The position numbers and the translations under genes are program-made. Of a stretch of DNA of 7,180 nt, positions 6,396-7,180 are shown in pieces; the stretch's first letter is position 1, and each line of letters starts with the position of its first letter. The notes under the pieces are model-generated. The model had not been told where the DNA came from. It did no database searches and worked only from the letters and a program-made list of their open reading frames with translations. The stretch is from Methylobacterium sp. (GTDB lineage Bacteria > Pseudomonadota > Alphaproteobacteria > Rhizobiales > Beijerinckiaceae), in NCBI GenBank assembly GCA_021154065.1, contig JAJKJG010000304.1, forward strand, positions 1-7,180. Reading direction: 5' to 3'.

Positions 6396-7180
6396 CCGCC
6401 CGTCGTGCGGCTGAACGCGCGGCGCACGAGCCCGGTGCCGAACTCGAACAGCCCGTCGACGGCCCGCCGCTGCAGGTCGCCCTGGCCGACGTCCTCGCCG
6501 GCATAGAGCGGCAGGTCGAGCGCCTGCACGTCGCCGCGCGTGACCCGCAGGCGCGCGACCTCGGCCCCGGCGGCGACCGGCGGCTTCAGCGGGCCGGTGT
6601 AGACGATGCGCGCCGCGACCCGCTCGCCGGTGCCGCGCGGGAAGAGCAGCCGCACCGGCTTCTTCGCCACGAGCGAGACCGCGCCGCGGCTGCCGCCGAA
6701 GACCTTGGCCTCGCCGATCACGTCGCCCTTGTCGAAGAGCAGCCGCGCCTCGAAGGCGCGGAAACCCCATTCGATGAGCTTGCGGGCCTCGTTCTCGCGG
6801 TCGCGAGCGCTCTTCAGCCCCATGACGCAGAGGATCAGCCGCTGGCCCTGCTGGACGGCCGAGGCGACGAGGCCGTAGCCAGACTCCTCGATGTAGCCGG
6901 TCTTCAGCCCGTCGGCGCCGATGTCGAACTTGAGCAGCGGGTTGCGGTTCTGCTGGCGGATCTTGTTCCAGGTGAACTCGCGCTCGCCGAAGATCTTGTA
7001 GAGGTCCGGATAGGTCTCGATGATGTGGTTGGCGACGAGCGCGAGCTCGCGCGCCGTCACCTTCTGGTCGGGGTGGTGATAGCCGGTCGAGTTGCGGAAG
7101 GTCGATTTCGGCAGGCCGATCTCGCGCGCCCGGCGGGTCATCATGGTGGCGAAATTGTCCTCCGAACCGGCGATGCCCTC
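6392..7180 (-). CDS. D-alanyl-D-alanine carboxypeptidase, S11 family (5' end outside window)
   Basis: The last 262 codons of a penicillin-binding protein of the DacA/DacF type, a periplasmic enzyme that removes the terminal D-alanine from peptidoglycan stem peptides. The reading frame is open through the right edge; an ATG at 7144 is an internal methionine, not the start. Seen from the edge inward: GSEDNFATMMTRRAREIGL, which in the family lies just after the SxN motif; FRNSTGYHHPDQKVTARELA; FTWNKIRQQNRNPLL; and the third catalytic motif KTG in GADGLKTGYIEES (fragment residues 88-100). The SxxK and SxN motifs and the signal peptide lie outside the window. After about fragment residue 145 comes the beta-rich PBP5 C-terminal domain. 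The protein ends with GLFEFGTGLVRRAFSRTTGG, which could be an amphipathic membrane-anchoring helix. Its stop overlaps the tmk start. The paralogue (dacA, dacC or dacF) cannot be decided from this fragment. Confidence 0.93.
   Translation of the reverse strand, partial: EGIAGSEDNFATMMTRRAREIGLPKSTFRNSTGYHHPDQKVTARELALVANHIIETYPDLYKIFGEREFTWNKIRQQNRNPLLKFDIGADGLKTGYIEESGYGLVASAVQQGQRLILCVMGLKSARDRENEARKLIEWGFRAFEARLLFDKGDVIGEAKVFGGSRGAVSLVAKKPVRLLFPRGTGERVAARIVYTGPLKPPVAAGAEVARLRVTRGDVQALDLPLYAGEDVGQGDLQRRAVDGLFEFGTGLVRRAFSRTTGG

Noticed and set aside
1..7180. Defence system, prophage, transposase, CRISPR array, tRNA or riboswitch
   Set aside because: All long stretches are explained by recognised genes, no spaced direct-repeat array or cloverleaf-like segment was seen, and no unexplained protein resembles a nuclease or helicase of such systems.

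Overview
The window is a GC-rich stretch of chromosome in which every supported gene lies on the minus strand, so transcription runs from right to left. The gene content and the protein sequences point to an alphaproteobacterium, most likely of the Hyphomicrobiales (Rhizobiales). The evidence is the order carboxypeptidase - tmk - holB - metG - tatD - metallo-beta-lactamase hydrolase, the compact methionyl-tRNA synthetase without a C-terminal tRNA-binding domain, and the codon bias. I cannot name a genus from sequence alone.

Layout in transcription order: a D-alanyl-D-alanine carboxypeptidase truncated by the right edge (6392-7180); thymidylate kinase tmk (5715-6395); DNA polymerase III delta' subunit holB (4664-5725); methionyl-tRNA synthetase metG (3083-4633); a 181-bp spacer with two GC-rich hairpins (2902-3082); a GH1-like clan GH-A glycoside hydrolase (1558-2901); a TatD-family metal-dependent hydrolase (671-1480 or 1501); and a metallo-beta-lactamase-fold hydrolase of PhnP type that runs off the left edge (1-674).

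The core block is tightly packed. Carboxypeptidase/tmk and tatD/metallo-hydrolase share ATGA stop-start overlaps, tmk/holB overlap by 11 bases, and holB/metG are 30 bases apart. This suggests one transcript with coupled translation serving housekeeping tasks: cell-wall trimming, dTTP supply, replisome clamp loading, methionine charging and nucleic-acid or phosphodiester turnover.

The glycoside hydrolase is the outsider. It sits where metG and tatD would usually be adjacent, it is preceded by a spacer with palindromic repeats, and it has the only near-perfect Shine-Dalgarno sequence in the window. Its catalytic motifs differ from textbook GH1. I see no RNA gene, CRISPR array, transposase, phage gene or defence system. 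Most of the window is ordinary core genome, and the hydrolase insertion with its leader is the part worth a second look.
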